DNA from: CAYLKS01 sp964384205 [NCBI: uncultured bacterium]
GTDB taxonomy: Bacteria; JAGOEH01
DNA length: 36,762 nt
Reading direction: 5' to 3'
Assembly (NCBI GenBank): GCA_964384205.1
Contig: CAYLKS010000031.1
Coordinates: 1-36,762 of the forward strand
Below the pieces are notes generated by a model. That model saw only the letters and a program-made list of their open reading frames with translations, was not told the DNA's origin and did no database searches. The translations under genes and the position numbers were made by a program. Positions within the stretch are counted from its first letter, which is position 1. Each line of letters begins with the position of its first letter. Of this stretch, positions 25,810-36,078 are shown one piece after another.

Positions 25810-26946
25810 GTGAGCAATAAAACAAGATTAGTACAGGGAAATGAAGCCTGTGCAATAGGAGCAATTAAAGCAGGAGTTAGATTTTTTGGGGGATACCCAA
25901 TTACTCCTTCAACAGAAATTGCAGAATATATGGCAAGAGAATTGCCTAAAATCGGAGGAGTCTTCATTCAAATGGAAGATGAACTTGCGAGTATGGGAGC
26001 TATTATTGGGGCTTCCCTTGCAGGATTAAAATCAATGACAGCAACATCCGGGCCTGGTTTTTCTCTAATGCAAGAAAATATAGGATTTGCTTGTATGATT
26101 GAAGCTCCTTGTGTGATTGTTAATGTAATGCGAGGCGGACCAAGTACCGGCCTTCCAACAAAAGTTTCACAAGGTGATGTTATGCAGGCAAGATGGGGAA
26201 CTCATGGTGATCATGAAATAATCGCGCTATGCCCAAATTCTGTTGAAGAAACACTATATATGACTGTTAGAGCCTTCAATTTGGCAGAAAAATACAGAAC
26301 GCCTGTTATTCTTTTGTTAGATGAAGTATTAGGCCACATGAGAGAAAACATTGTTATACCGGACGATAATGAGCTTGAAATAATTGATAGAGTCCAACCT
26401 ACTGTTCCGCCTGAATGGTACAAACATTTTGAAATTACACCAACTGGAGTATCTCCAATGGCTGAACTTGGCTCAGGTGTACGTTATCATGTAACAGGGC
26501 TTGCCCATGACGAACTGGGATTCCCTGAATCAAAGCCAAATGCTATTGCAGCAATGTTAGATAAAATGAGGAAAAAAATTGAACAACATCTAACAGACAT
26601 TGTAGATATTGAAGTAAAATATATGGACGATGCTACCTGTGCTATTATTTCTTATGGTTCTGTTTCCAGAGCAGCAGAAAGAGCTGTATTAATGGCAAGA
26701 AAAAAACGTATTAAAGCAGGTTATATTAGACTAAAAACTTTATGGCCCTTCCCAGATAATCTTATAGAAAAATATATCAAGAATGTTGATACTGTTTTGG
26801 TACCTGAACTTAATATGGGACAAATTATTAATGAAATAAATAGAGTTAACAAATTCTCATCAACAAGAGTATATTCATATAATCGTTATGATGGGGAATT
26901 AATAACTCCTACTGAAATTTTAAATAAATTACGTGAGGTGAGATAA
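25810..26946 (+). CDS. korA: 2-oxoacid:ferredoxin oxidoreductase, alpha subunit
   Basis: A 378-residue subunit starting with GTG (25810) after AAGGAG. It carries the pyrimidine-binding and transketolase-C parts: GNEACAIGAIKAGVRFFGGYPITPSTEIAEYM, FIQMEDELASMGAIIGASLAG, KSMTATSGPGFSLMQE, and a C-terminal VLVPELNMGQI. The YPITPSTEI sequence is typical of KorA/VorB and distinguishes it from pyruvate-type enzymes. With KorB it oxidatively decarboxylates a 2-oxoacid to its acyl-CoA with reduction of ferredoxin. The exact substrate (2-oxoglutarate or branched-chain acid) is not decided by sequence inspection. Its stop overlaps the korB start (TAATG). Confidence 0.94.
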   Translation: MSNKTRLVQGNEACAIGAIKAGVRFFGGYPITPSTEIAEYMARELPKIGGVFIQMEDELASMGAIIGASLAGLKSMTATSGPGFSLMQENIGFACMIEAPCVIVNVMRGGPSTGLPTKVSQGDVMQARWGTHGDHEIIALCPNSVEETLYMTVRAFNLAEKYRTPVILLLDEVLGHMRENIVIPDDNELEIIDRVQPTVPPEWYKHFEITPTGVSPMAELGSGVRYHVTGLAHDELGFPESKPNAIAAMLDKMRKKIEQHLTDIVDIEVKYMDDATCAIISYGSVSRAAERAVLMARKKRIKAGYIRLKTLWPFPDNLIEKYIKNVDTVLVPELNMGQIINEINRVNKFSSTRVYSYNRYDGELITPTEILNKLREVR

Positions 26947-27779
26947 TGAGTATACAAGCATTAAAAGTTATACATAAATACTTAAGGCATAACAAAAAAT
27001 TTCCACATGTATGGTGCCCTGGCTGCGGTGACGGAATTGTTTTAGGCTCTATCATCAGAGCATTTGATCAATTAAATGTGCAAAAAGACGATATTATTAT
27101 GGTTTCTGGTATCGGTTGTTCTTCCCGTATGCCAGTTTACGTAGATTTTAATACTGTACATACAATACATGGTAGGGCATTAACTTATGCTACTGGTATA
27201 AAAATGGCAAAACCTGATAAAAAAGTTGTAGTGATAACGGGTGATGGAGATGGACTTGCCATTGGTGGAAATCATTTTATCCATGCAGCAAGAAGAAACA
27301 TAGGTATAACTACCATTATAATTAATAACAACATATATGGAATGACCGGAGGACAATTTTCCCCAACAACTCCTAGTGGGAAAAGAGGAACAACAGCACC
27401 TTATGGCAATTATGAAAATGATTTTAACATAGCAGAATTAGCCAAAGCTGCTGGTGCTACTTTTATAGCAAGAGGCACAGTCTATCATGTTACTCAATTA
27501 ATTGATATAATGAAAAAAGCTTTTGCTCACGATGGTTTTGCAGTAGTTGAGGTTATTTCTCAATGTCCCACACTATATGGAAGGCTAAATAGAGAAGGGG
27601 ATGCTGTTAAGATGATGGAATGGCAAAGGGATCATGCTGTTAATGTTGCAGCTGCAAGTAAAATGACAAAAGAGCAACTAAAAGATAAATTTGTAATTGG
27701 CGTTTTACACGAAAATAATGACAAAATTGAATATAGTAAAAAATATTATCAATTAATTGAACAATTAAAAGAAAAATAG
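26946..27779 (+). CDS. korB: 2-oxoacid:ferredoxin oxidoreductase, beta (thiamine diphosphate) subunit
   Basis: A 277-residue subunit with the thiamine-diphosphate-binding features: WCPGCGDGIVLGS at the N-terminus, GIGCSSRMPVY, and GDGDGLAIGGNHFIHAARRNIGITTIIINNNIYGMTGGQFSP, which contains the GDGD...NN motif that binds Mg and the diphosphate. It forms the active site with KorA. Length is typical of the 2-oxoglutarate group. The start follows GAGGTGAG within the end of korA. Confidence 0.95.
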   Translation: MSIQALKVIHKYLRHNKKFPHVWCPGCGDGIVLGSIIRAFDQLNVQKDDIIMVSGIGCSSRMPVYVDFNTVHTIHGRALTYATGIKMAKPDKKVVVITGDGDGLAIGGNHFIHAARRNIGITTIIINNNIYGMTGGQFSPTTPSGKRGTTAPYGNYENDFNIAELAKAAGATFIARGTVYHVTQLIDIMKKAFAHDGFAVVEVISQCPTLYGRLNREGDAVKMMEWQRDHAVNVAAASKMTKEQLKDKFVIGVLHENNDKIEYSKKYYQLIEQLKEK

Positions 27780-27788
27780 GGGTATACC

Positions 27789-28415
27789 ATGGAAGAATTC
27801 TATTATGAAATGAGATTAAGCGGTTCTGGTGGGCAGGGATTAATTCTTGCTGGTATAATCATTGCAGAAGCTGCTGTTTTAGATGGATTTAATGTATCTC
27901 AAACTCAAAGTTATGGACCTGAAGCAAGAGGCGGTGCTTCTCGTTCTGATGTAGTTTTAAGCAATTCTGTAATTTACTACCCCAAAACTACCAAGCTTGA
28001 TTTATTACTTGCCTTAACTCAAGAAGCATGTGATAAATATTTTTTCGCTCTAAAACCAGAAGGTCTGTTAATTATTGATTCCTCTAATGTCAATAATGTT
28101 CCAACTACAAAAGCTATTCAATATCCTATAACAATGACTGCAAGAGAAAAATTCGGTACCACATTGGTTACCAATATAATTTCTCTTGGCATTATTCAAA
28201 TTTTTTCAAATGTTATTTCCAAAAAATCATTAAAAGAAGCAGTTGCAAATAGAGTCCCCCCCCATACAAAAAAATTAAACTTAGAGGCTCTGGAATTAGG
28301 ATTTAATATTGGTGAAAAATTGAAAAAAAAATACAATAATAATATAAAACAAGAAACGAACAAGAAACATCATCATTATAAAAAAAAAATAAATAAAGAA
28401 AGGAGCAATAAATGA
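27789..28415 (+). CDS. korC: 2-oxoacid:ferredoxin oxidoreductase, gamma subunit with Lys-rich tail
   Basis: A 208-residue subunit. The main part (about 1-180) is a standard gamma domain: RLSGSGGQGLILAGIIIAEAA, QTQSYGPEARGGASRSDVVLS, and the C-terminal NRVPPHTKKLNLEALELG. The last ~26 residues are an added low-complexity tail rich in Lys, Asn and His (for example KKHHHYKKKINKERSNK), not expected in the family. The codons for VPPH contain a run of eight C (28256-28263), exceptional in this AT-rich DNA. The frame as read gives the normal family sequence on both sides of the run. The stop overlaps the ackA start (ATGA), so the subunit and acetate kinase are translationally coupled. Confidence 0.92.
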   Translation: MEEFYYEMRLSGSGGQGLILAGIIIAEAAVLDGFNVSQTQSYGPEARGGASRSDVVLSNSVIYYPKTTKLDLLLALTQEACDKYFFALKPEGLLIIDSSNVNNVPTTKAIQYPITMTAREKFGTTLVTNIISLGIIQIFSNVISKKSLKEAVANRVPPHTKKLNLEALELGFNIGEKLKKKYNNNIKQETNKKHHHYKKKINKERSNK

Positions 28416-29722
28416 AAATATTAGCCCTAAACTGTGGTAGTTCTTCTTTGAAATATCAAGTATACGACTGGGAAGAAAAAATAATCCTTGCAAAGGGTGT
28501 TGTTGAAAGAATAGGAATAGAAGGAAGTTTTATTAATCATGATAAGTATGGATACGGCAAAGAAAAAATTTTCCAGGAATGTAAAGATCACAAACAAGCA
28601 TTAAAATTAGTTTTAGATACATTAGTTGATGAAAAACTTGGGGTATTGAAAGCTATTGATGAAATTAATGCTGTTGGTCATAGAATGATACATGGAGGAG
28701 AAGCATTTACAAAGTCTGTATTAATTGACGGCAAGGATGGTGAAGTTCTTAATAAAATGAGAGAGAATTTTAGTCTTGCGCCTTTACATAATCCACCTGC
28801 AGTAAGTGGTGCAGAAGCTGCTATTGATTTATTACCTGATGTTCCACATGTTGCAATATTAGATACTGCTTTTCATCAAACTATGCCACCAGAAGCATAT
28901 ATTTATGCTTTGCCTTATGAATGGTATACAAAGTATGGTGTTAGAAGATATGGCTTTCATGGAACTTCTCATTTATATGTTTCAAGAAGAGCAGCTGCAC
29001 TTCTTGGAAAAAAGCCTAATGAAGTTAATTTAATCACATGCCATATAGGAAACGGTGTAAGCTTCGCAGCAATTAAAAATGGTAAATCAATTGATACAAG
29101 TATGGGATTTACACCTCTTGAAGGACTAATGATGGGAACAAGGTCCGGAGATTTTGATCCAGCTATTGCATTATATATAATGGAAAAAAAAGGTTTATCT
29201 CCAGAAGAAATGTCTAATATTTTGAATAAAAAAAGTGGCTTTTTAGGTCTTTGCGGAATGGTAGATCAAAGAGATATTTGTGAAGCAATGAAAAAAGGTG
29301 ATAAAATGGCCAAACTCGCCTTTGATATACAAGTGCACAGAGCTAAAAAATATCTTGGTGCCTATGCATTTATATTAGGACATGTTGATGCAATAGTATT
29401 TACTGCAGGTGTCGGGGAAATGAGTCCTGAATTAAGAGGTCCAATGATGCAAGGTTTAGAAGAATTCGGAATTGTTTTTGATGATGAACTAAATTGGAAA
29501 ACAAAAACAAGAAATAGAGAAGTAGAATTAAGTAAACCTGAATCAAAAATAAAAGTATTTGTTATTCCTACAGATGAAGAATTGGTTTTTGTTGAAGATG
29601 TTGTTGCTATAATCCAAGGAAAATATGATTCTCCAGATAAATTTGAATATTCTTTCCAAAAACCAGATTATGTAAATAAAATGAGGCAAGAAGCCGCAAA
29701 AAAAGAACTTGAAAAAAAATAA
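28412..29722 (+). CDS. ackA: Acetate kinase
   Basis: Transfers phosphate between acetyl phosphate and ADP, giving ATP in fermentation. The 436-residue protein has the family signatures: LALNCGSSSLKYQVYD at the start, APLHNPPAV, FHGTSHLYVSRRA, and GVGEMSPELRG near the nucleotide site. It ends with an extra ~30-residue charged tail (from about GKYDSPDKF to KKELEKK) beyond the usual ~400 residues. It overlaps korC by four bases with an AAAGGAG inside korC, so it belongs to the kor operon. No phosphotransacetylase gene is in the window, so the source of acyl phosphate is open. Confidence 0.95.
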   Translation: MKILALNCGSSSLKYQVYDWEEKIILAKGVVERIGIEGSFINHDKYGYGKEKIFQECKDHKQALKLVLDTLVDEKLGVLKAIDEINAVGHRMIHGGEAFTKSVLIDGKDGEVLNKMRENFSLAPLHNPPAVSGAEAAIDLLPDVPHVAILDTAFHQTMPPEAYIYALPYEWYTKYGVRRYGFHGTSHLYVSRRAAALLGKKPNEVNLITCHIGNGVSFAAIKNGKSIDTSMGFTPLEGLMMGTRSGDFDPAIALYIMEKKGLSPEEMSNILNKKSGFLGLCGMVDQRDICEAMKKGDKMAKLAFDIQVHRAKKYLGAYAFILGHVDAIVFTAGVGEMSPELRGPMMQGLEEFGIVFDDELNWKTKTRNREVELSKPESKIKVFVIPTDEELVFVEDVVAIIQGKYDSPDKFEYSFQKPDYVNKMRQEAAKKELEKK

Positions 29723-29780
29723 TTTTTTAAAAATATTTAAAAAAAAAATTTTTACAAAAACTTTTTTTAGGTCTTATAAT

Positions 29781-29808
29781 TTGACTTTAATTTTTAAATC
29801 ATTATTAT
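29781..29808 (+). promoter_or_regulatory. Candidate promoter of the arcC-COG2403-OTC unit
   Basis: TTGACT (29781-29786), 16 bases, then TATTAT (29803-29808). The predicted start, about 29815, lies just before the perfect hairpin at 29821 and about 80 bases before the arcC ATG. Confidence 0.45.
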
Positions 29809-29820
29809 AGTGCTTGTTAG

Positions 29821-29850
29821 AAAATAGCAGGGAACTCTCCCTGCTATTTT
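29821..29850 (+). promoter_or_regulatory. Perfect 13-bp hairpin upstream of carbamate kinase gene (terminator or leader element)
   Basis: AAAATAGCAGGGA and TCCCTGCTATTTT pair completely around the loop ACTC. The right arm ends in T's followed by CTATTGTTT, so it could end the kor-ackA transcript. Because a promoter-like sequence lies directly upstream, it could instead be a 5' leader hairpin or attenuator of the arcC unit. The two readings cannot be separated from sequence alone. Confidence 0.75.
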
Positions 29851-29897
29851 CTATTGTTTATAAAAATTTCTGCAACTATGCAAAAAGGAGTATTCTT

Positions 29898-30872
29898 ATG
29901 AAAATTAAGCCTCATCATACAAAGCCCAAGAAGTTAGCAGTTATTGCATTAGGTGGTAATGCAATTATTAAAAAAGGACAAAAAGGTGATATTCATGAGC
30001 AGTTTGAGAATACCAGAAATTCAATGAAACCTGTAGTCAAAATGTTAAAAGATAATTATGATATTGTTATCACACATGGCAATGGGCCTCAGGTTGGTAT
30101 GATTATGTTAATGGTAGATAAAGCAAAAGATGAGGTTGCAGAGACTCCATTAGGCGTTGCAGATGCAATGACCTGTGGCTCAATGGGATATATGATAGAA
30201 CAGTGTCTTCAAAATATTATGATTAAAGAAAATTTTTGGAAAAATGTAGTAACAATACCAACCCAGGTTGTTGTAGATAAAAATGATCCCTCTATTGATA
30301 ATCCAACTAAACCTATTGGAAAATTTTATACAGAAGAAGAGGCCAAACAATTGATCAAGGAAAAAGGCTGGATAATGAAAAATGATGCTGGCCGAGGCTG
30401 GAGAAGATATGTGGCATCTCCTTATCCTATTGACATCATAGAGAAAGAAGCTATAAAATATTTACTTGAAAAAAATTATGTTGTAATTGCTGGTGGTGGT
30501 GGTGGTATCCCTGTTTATTACGAAGAAGATGGAACTCTTGAAGGACTGGATTGTGTAATTGATAAAGATTTAGCAAGTATGAAAATTGCATTAGCAGTTG
30601 GTGCTCAATTACTTATAATTATAACTGGTGTGAGAAAAGTCTCTTTAAATTTTGGCAAAGAAAATCAAAAAGATTTGGATAAATTGACATTAGCCCAGGC
30701 AAGATATTATTATGAAAAAGGGGAATTCCCTGCTGGTTCCATGGGGCCGAAAATCCTTGCGGCAATAGAATTCATTCAAGCAAACCCTGAAAATAAAGTA
30801 TTAATTACAGATATCGAGCATCTTTTAGATGCAATTAATGGCAAAGATGGAACGTTAATAACAGCCTATTAA
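29898..30872 (+). CDS. arcC: Carbamate kinase
   Basis: Makes ATP from carbamoyl phosphate and ADP (releasing carbamate), the energy-yielding last step of the arginine deiminase and related pathways. I use the ATG at 29898 after AAAGGAG; an upstream in-frame TTG would read through the hairpin and is rejected. The 324-residue amino-acid-kinase-fold protein has the family motifs VIALGGNAI, VITHGNGPQVG, a GRGWRRYVASPYP segment, VIAGGGGGIPV, IDKDLASMKIA and FPAGSMGPKILAAIEF. It has a short basic N-terminal extension (KPHHTKPKK). It is followed by a COG2403 protein and an ornithine carbamoyltransferase, 20 and 12 bases apart, forming a carbamoyl-phosphate cluster. No arginine deiminase is present here. 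Confidence 0.95.
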   Translation: MKIKPHHTKPKKLAVIALGGNAIIKKGQKGDIHEQFENTRNSMKPVVKMLKDNYDIVITHGNGPQVGMIMLMVDKAKDEVAETPLGVADAMTCGSMGYMIEQCLQNIMIKENFWKNVVTIPTQVVVDKNDPSIDNPTKPIGKFYTEEEAKQLIKEKGWIMKNDAGRGWRRYVASPYPIDIIEKEAIKYLLEKNYVVIAGGGGGIPVYYEEDGTLEGLDCVIDKDLASMKIALAVGAQLLIIITGVRKVSLNFGKENQKDLDKLTLAQARYYYEKGEFPAGSMGPKILAAIEFIQANPENKVLITDIEHLLDAINGKDGTLITAY

Positions 30873-30892
30873 TTAAAAAAAAGGAGGAATTA

Positions 30893-32209
30893 ATGGCCAA
30901 AAAAAAGGTAATTATCTGCGGTGCTGCAGGTAGAGATTTCCACAATTTCAATGTATACTACAGAAATAATCCTGATTATGAAGTTGTTGCATTTACTGCA
31001 ACTCAAATTCCAGATATTGATGGTAGAGTTTATCCTGCAGAATTAGCAGGAGATTTATATCCAAATGGTATACCAATTGTTGCAGAAGAAAAGTTAACTG
31101 ATTTAATCAAAGAACACAAGATTGATGATGTTGTTTTTGCTTATTCTGATGTGCCTCATAATAGAGTAATGCATTTGGGTTCAATAGCTCTTGCTGCTGG
31201 TGCTAACTATATTTTACTTTCTCCAGAAAAAACTATGATCAAATCAACAAAGCCTGTTGTTTCTATTTGTGCTACAAGAACAGGGTGTGGTAAATCACAA
31301 ACCACCAGAGCGGTTTCTGATATTTTAACAGCTATGGGCAAGAAAGTAGTTGCTATCAGACACCCAATGCCTTATGGAAACTTAGTTGAACAAAAAGTCC
31401 AAAGATTTGCTACAAAAGAAGACTTAGATAAATATAAATGTACAATTGAAGAGATGGAAGAATATGAACCACATATTGATAGAGGCAGAGTAATCTATGC
31501 TGGTGTTGATTATGAAGCAATTTTAAGAGAAGCAGAAAAAGAAGCTGACATTATTTTATGGGATGGTGGTAATAATGACACTCCTTTCTATGTATCTGAT
31601 TTAGAAATAGTTGTTGTCGATCCACATAGACCTAATCATGAATTAACATATCATCCTGGTGAAACCAATTTCTTAAGAGCAGATGTAATTGTTATTAATA
31701 AAGTTGATAGTGCTGATCCTGAAAACGTAAAAATCATTGAAGAAAATATCAAAAAATATAATCCTAATGCTATTGTTATTAAAGCAAATTCTGCATTAGA
31801 AGTTGAAAATCCTGATTTAATTAAAGGAAAAAGAGCATTGGTTGTAGAAGATGGCCCAACATTAACACATGGTGAAATGAAATATGGAGCAGGTGTTGTT
31901 GCAGGTAAAAAATTCGGTGCTGCAGAACTCGTTGACCCAAGGCCATGGACTGTTGGTACAATTACAGAAACCTTCAAAAAATATCCTGAAATTGGTACAT
32001 TATTACCTGCTATGGGATATGGCGAAAAACAGAAAAAAGATTTAGAAGAAACTATTAACAAAGTAGATTGTGATGTTGTTGTTATTGCTACTCCTATCGA
32101 TTTAAACAGAATTATAAAAATAAATAAACCTACTGTTAGAGTTAAATACGAATTAGAAGAAATTTCTGAACCAAACCTCAAAGAGATTCTAACAAAAAAA
32201 TTTGCTTAA
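30893..32209 (+). CDS. COG2403 P-loop protein (cyclic 2,3-diphosphoglycerate synthetase-like), role unknown
   Basis: A 438-residue cytoplasmic protein. An N-terminal Rossmann-like domain (VIICGAAGRDFHNFN, residues 6-20) is followed by a P-loop NTPase domain. The Walker A-like ATRTGCGKS spans 127-135, an acidic WDGGNND is at 223-229, and INKVD at 268-272 resembles the NKxD guanine-specificity motif of G3E/SIMIBI GTPases. The family is named after the Methanothermus enzyme that makes cyclic 2,3-diphosphoglycerate, a thermoadaptation solute of methanogens. That job is unlikely in a bacterial operon with carbamate kinase and ornithine carbamoyltransferase. Its place between the two suggests a function in carbamoyl-phosphate or citrulline metabolism. 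This is an inference; the fold assignment is firm, the function is not. The ATG follows AAGGAGG. Confidence 0.8.
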   Translation: MAKKKVIICGAAGRDFHNFNVYYRNNPDYEVVAFTATQIPDIDGRVYPAELAGDLYPNGIPIVAEEKLTDLIKEHKIDDVVFAYSDVPHNRVMHLGSIALAAGANYILLSPEKTMIKSTKPVVSICATRTGCGKSQTTRAVSDILTAMGKKVVAIRHPMPYGNLVEQKVQRFATKEDLDKYKCTIEEMEEYEPHIDRGRVIYAGVDYEAILREAEKEADIILWDGGNNDTPFYVSDLEIVVVDPHRPNHELTYHPGETNFLRADVIVINKVDSADPENVKIIEENIKKYNPNAIVIKANSALEVENPDLIKGKRALVVEDGPTLTHGEMKYGAGVVAGKKFGAAELVDPRPWTVGTITETFKKYPEIGTLLPAMGYGEKQKKDLEETINKVDCDVVVIATPIDLNRIIKINKPTVRVKYELEEISEPNLKEILTKKFA

Positions 32210-32221
32210 GGAGTAGTTTAT

Positions 32222-33184
32222 ATGCCAGTAAATTTAACTGGAAGAAGTTTTCTTACTTTAAAAGATTTTACACCAGATGAAATTAGATATTTATTAGACT
32301 TAGCTCATGATTACAAATCATTAAAAAGAGCAGGTGTTTATCCAAAGCGTCTGCTTAATAAAAATATTGCCTTGATTTTTGAGAAAACTTCTACTAGAAC
32401 AAGGACAGCTTTTACAGTGGCTGCTATAGATGAAGGCGCCCATCCAGAATTTTTAGGAAAAAATGATATTCAGCTTGGTAAAAAAGAATCGCTAAAAGAT
32501 ACTGCAAGAGTTCTCGGTAGAATGTTTGATGGAATTGAATTCAGAGGATTTGAACATAAAGTAGTGGAAGATTTAGCTAAATATTCTGGAGTTCCTGTGT
32601 GGAATGGCTTAACTGATGATTATCATCCTACACAGGTTTTAGCTGATTTTATGACAATTGAAGAACGTTTTGGCTATTTAAATGGAATAAAATTAGTTTA
32701 TGTTGGTGATGGTAGAAATAATGTTGCAAATTCATTACTTATAGGCTCTGCAAAAATGGGACTCCATTTTGTTATTGCTGCTCCTGAAAACCTTTTCCCT
32801 AAAAAAGAACTGCAAGATTATGCTTTGGAAGTCGCTAAAACAACAGGCGCTATTATTGAATTTGAAACAGATCCTAAAATAGCAGTTGAAGATGCAGACG
32901 CTATCTATACAGATGTCTGGGTTTCTATGGGTGAAGAAAACAAACCCGGCATCCAGGAAAGAATCGAATCCTTAAAACCTTATCAGGTTAATAAGGAACT
33001 GATGGCTGCTACTGGCAAGAATGATACTATTTTCTTGCACTGTTTACCTGCTCATCATACAAATGGCATACATGATATGGAAGTAACAGAAGATGTTTTT
33101 GAATCACCAAATTCTGTTGTATTTGATGAAGCAGAAAATAGAATGCATACCATTAAAGCAGTAATGGTTGCAACTTTAACATAA
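32222..33184 (+). CDS. Ornithine carbamoyltransferase
   Basis: Catalyses ornithine + carbamoyl phosphate to citrulline + phosphate, or the reverse phosphorolysis of citrulline. The 320-residue protein has the carbamoyl-phosphate site [12 protein letters not shown], a [12 protein letters not shown] segment, the [15 protein letters not shown] loop, [13 protein letters not shown], and the ornithine-specific FLHCLPAHH. These place it with ornithine rather than aspartate carbamoyltransferases. Its neighbourhood with carbamate kinase suggests the catabolic (arcB-like) direction, but a biosynthetic argF role cannot be excluded by sequence. It ends the operon; a perfect hairpin follows at 33196. Confidence 0.92.
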   Translation: MPVNLTGRSFLTLKDFTPDEIRYLLDLAHDYKSLKRAGVYPKRLLNKNIALIFEKTSTRTRTAFTVAAIDEGAHPEFLGKNDIQLGKKESLKDTARVLGRMFDGIEFRGFEHKVVEDLAKYSGVPVWNGLTDDYHPTQVLADFMTIEERFGYLNGIKLVYVGDGRNNVANSLLIGSAKMGLHFVIAAPENLFPKKELQDYALEVAKTTGAIIEFETDPKIAVEDADAIYTDVWVSMGEENKPGIQERIESLKPYQVNKELMAATGKNDTIFLHCLPAHHTNGIHDMEVTEDVFESPNSVVFDEAENRMHTIKAVMVATLT

Positions 33185-33195
33185 TATATAAAACC

Positions 33196-33231
33196 AATTT
33201 ATGAGAGGGGGATAACCTCCTCTCATAAATT
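33196..33231 (+). terminator. Perfect 13-bp hairpin after the carbamoyltransferase gene
   Basis: AATTTATGAGAGG and CCTCTCATAAATT pair completely around a 10-base loop, 12 bases after the stop. The following bases are TATATAATT, not a clean T-run, so termination is probable but not certain. It may also act as an mRNA 3'-end stabiliser. Confidence 0.65.
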
Positions 33232-33310
33232 ATATAATTACTATTAAATTTTTGAAATCTATAAAATATCTTTTTTGAAAATAATGCTAATTTCTATAAT
33301 TTAACCTACT

Positions 33311-33333
33311 AATCTAAATGAATTATTTAGATT
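33311..33333. repeat. 9-bp inverted repeat, candidate operator or hairpin
   Basis: AATCTAAAT and ATTTAGATT are exact reverse complements around GAATT. It lies about 200 bases upstream of the nifS promoter candidate, far for a classic repressor site. It may be chance in AT-rich DNA. Confidence 0.35.
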
Positions 33334-33360
33334 ATATTTTCTATGATACCATAATTAATA

Positions 33361-33454
33361 AAAAGATATTCTGTTTTTGAACAAAACTATTCAACACTAA
33401 CCCCTTGAAATAGAATATTCTCTAAAGTATAAACTCCTAAAAAGATAATCTGTT
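33361..33454. repeat. Pair of 15-base near-identical direct repeats
   Basis: AAAAGATATTCTGTT at 33361-33375 and AAAAGATAATCTGTT at 33440-33454 differ at one base and are 79 bases apart. Their meaning is unknown. Confidence 0.35.
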
Positions 33455-33485
33455 CCATCTTTCATTATATAAAACATATTATTAA

Positions 33486-35769
<2,284 letters not shown>

Positions 35770-36078
35770 GGAAGAAGTGCAATCTCTAACGCTATTTTAT
35801 TCTTCATAATGAATATAATCGCATAAAATATCATTAATTGTTACTATTAGTATTCTTTTTAAACTAAATAACAAAATAAAATATTTTCTTTCCATAAAAT
35901 AAGTATGGAAAAATTTACCCTTCTATATTGTATTTTTGAAACTCCAAATATACCAGCAAAATAAAACAATAATTAAAATTTTACAATCAAATTCTATTCA
36001 ATCACATAAAGATTCTTCAATCATATAAAACATAATTATTTAATATCCTTTAGTGCAAAGTAATGAAAAGCTATTTTA
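35770..36078. other. AT-rich convergent intergenic region
   Basis: It lies between nifU (plus) and the beta-barrel gene (minus). A weak hairpin TTTCCATA/TATGGAAA occurs at 35889-35911, followed only by AATTTACC, so it is not a convincing terminator. I see no gene or RNA. Confidence 0.5.

Noticed and set aside
22015-29722. tmRNA gene near smpB
   Set aside because: I looked for the alanine-tRNA-like ends around smpB and found none in the gene-free DNA nearby.
29814-29897. Upstream TTG extension of carbamate kinase by 28 residues
   Set aside because: Would translate the perfect hairpin; the ATG at 29898 has AAAGGAG at ideal spacing.
31651-32181. 176-codon open frame on the minus strand
   Set aside because: It lies wholly antisense to the well-supported COG2403 gene, has no ribosome site and its translation is low in recognisable structure; it mirrors the codon bias of the real gene.
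33311-33454. CRISPR-like array before nifS
   Set aside because: Only two near-repeats with a single spacing and an unrelated palindrome; no regular repeat-spacer pattern or cas gene.
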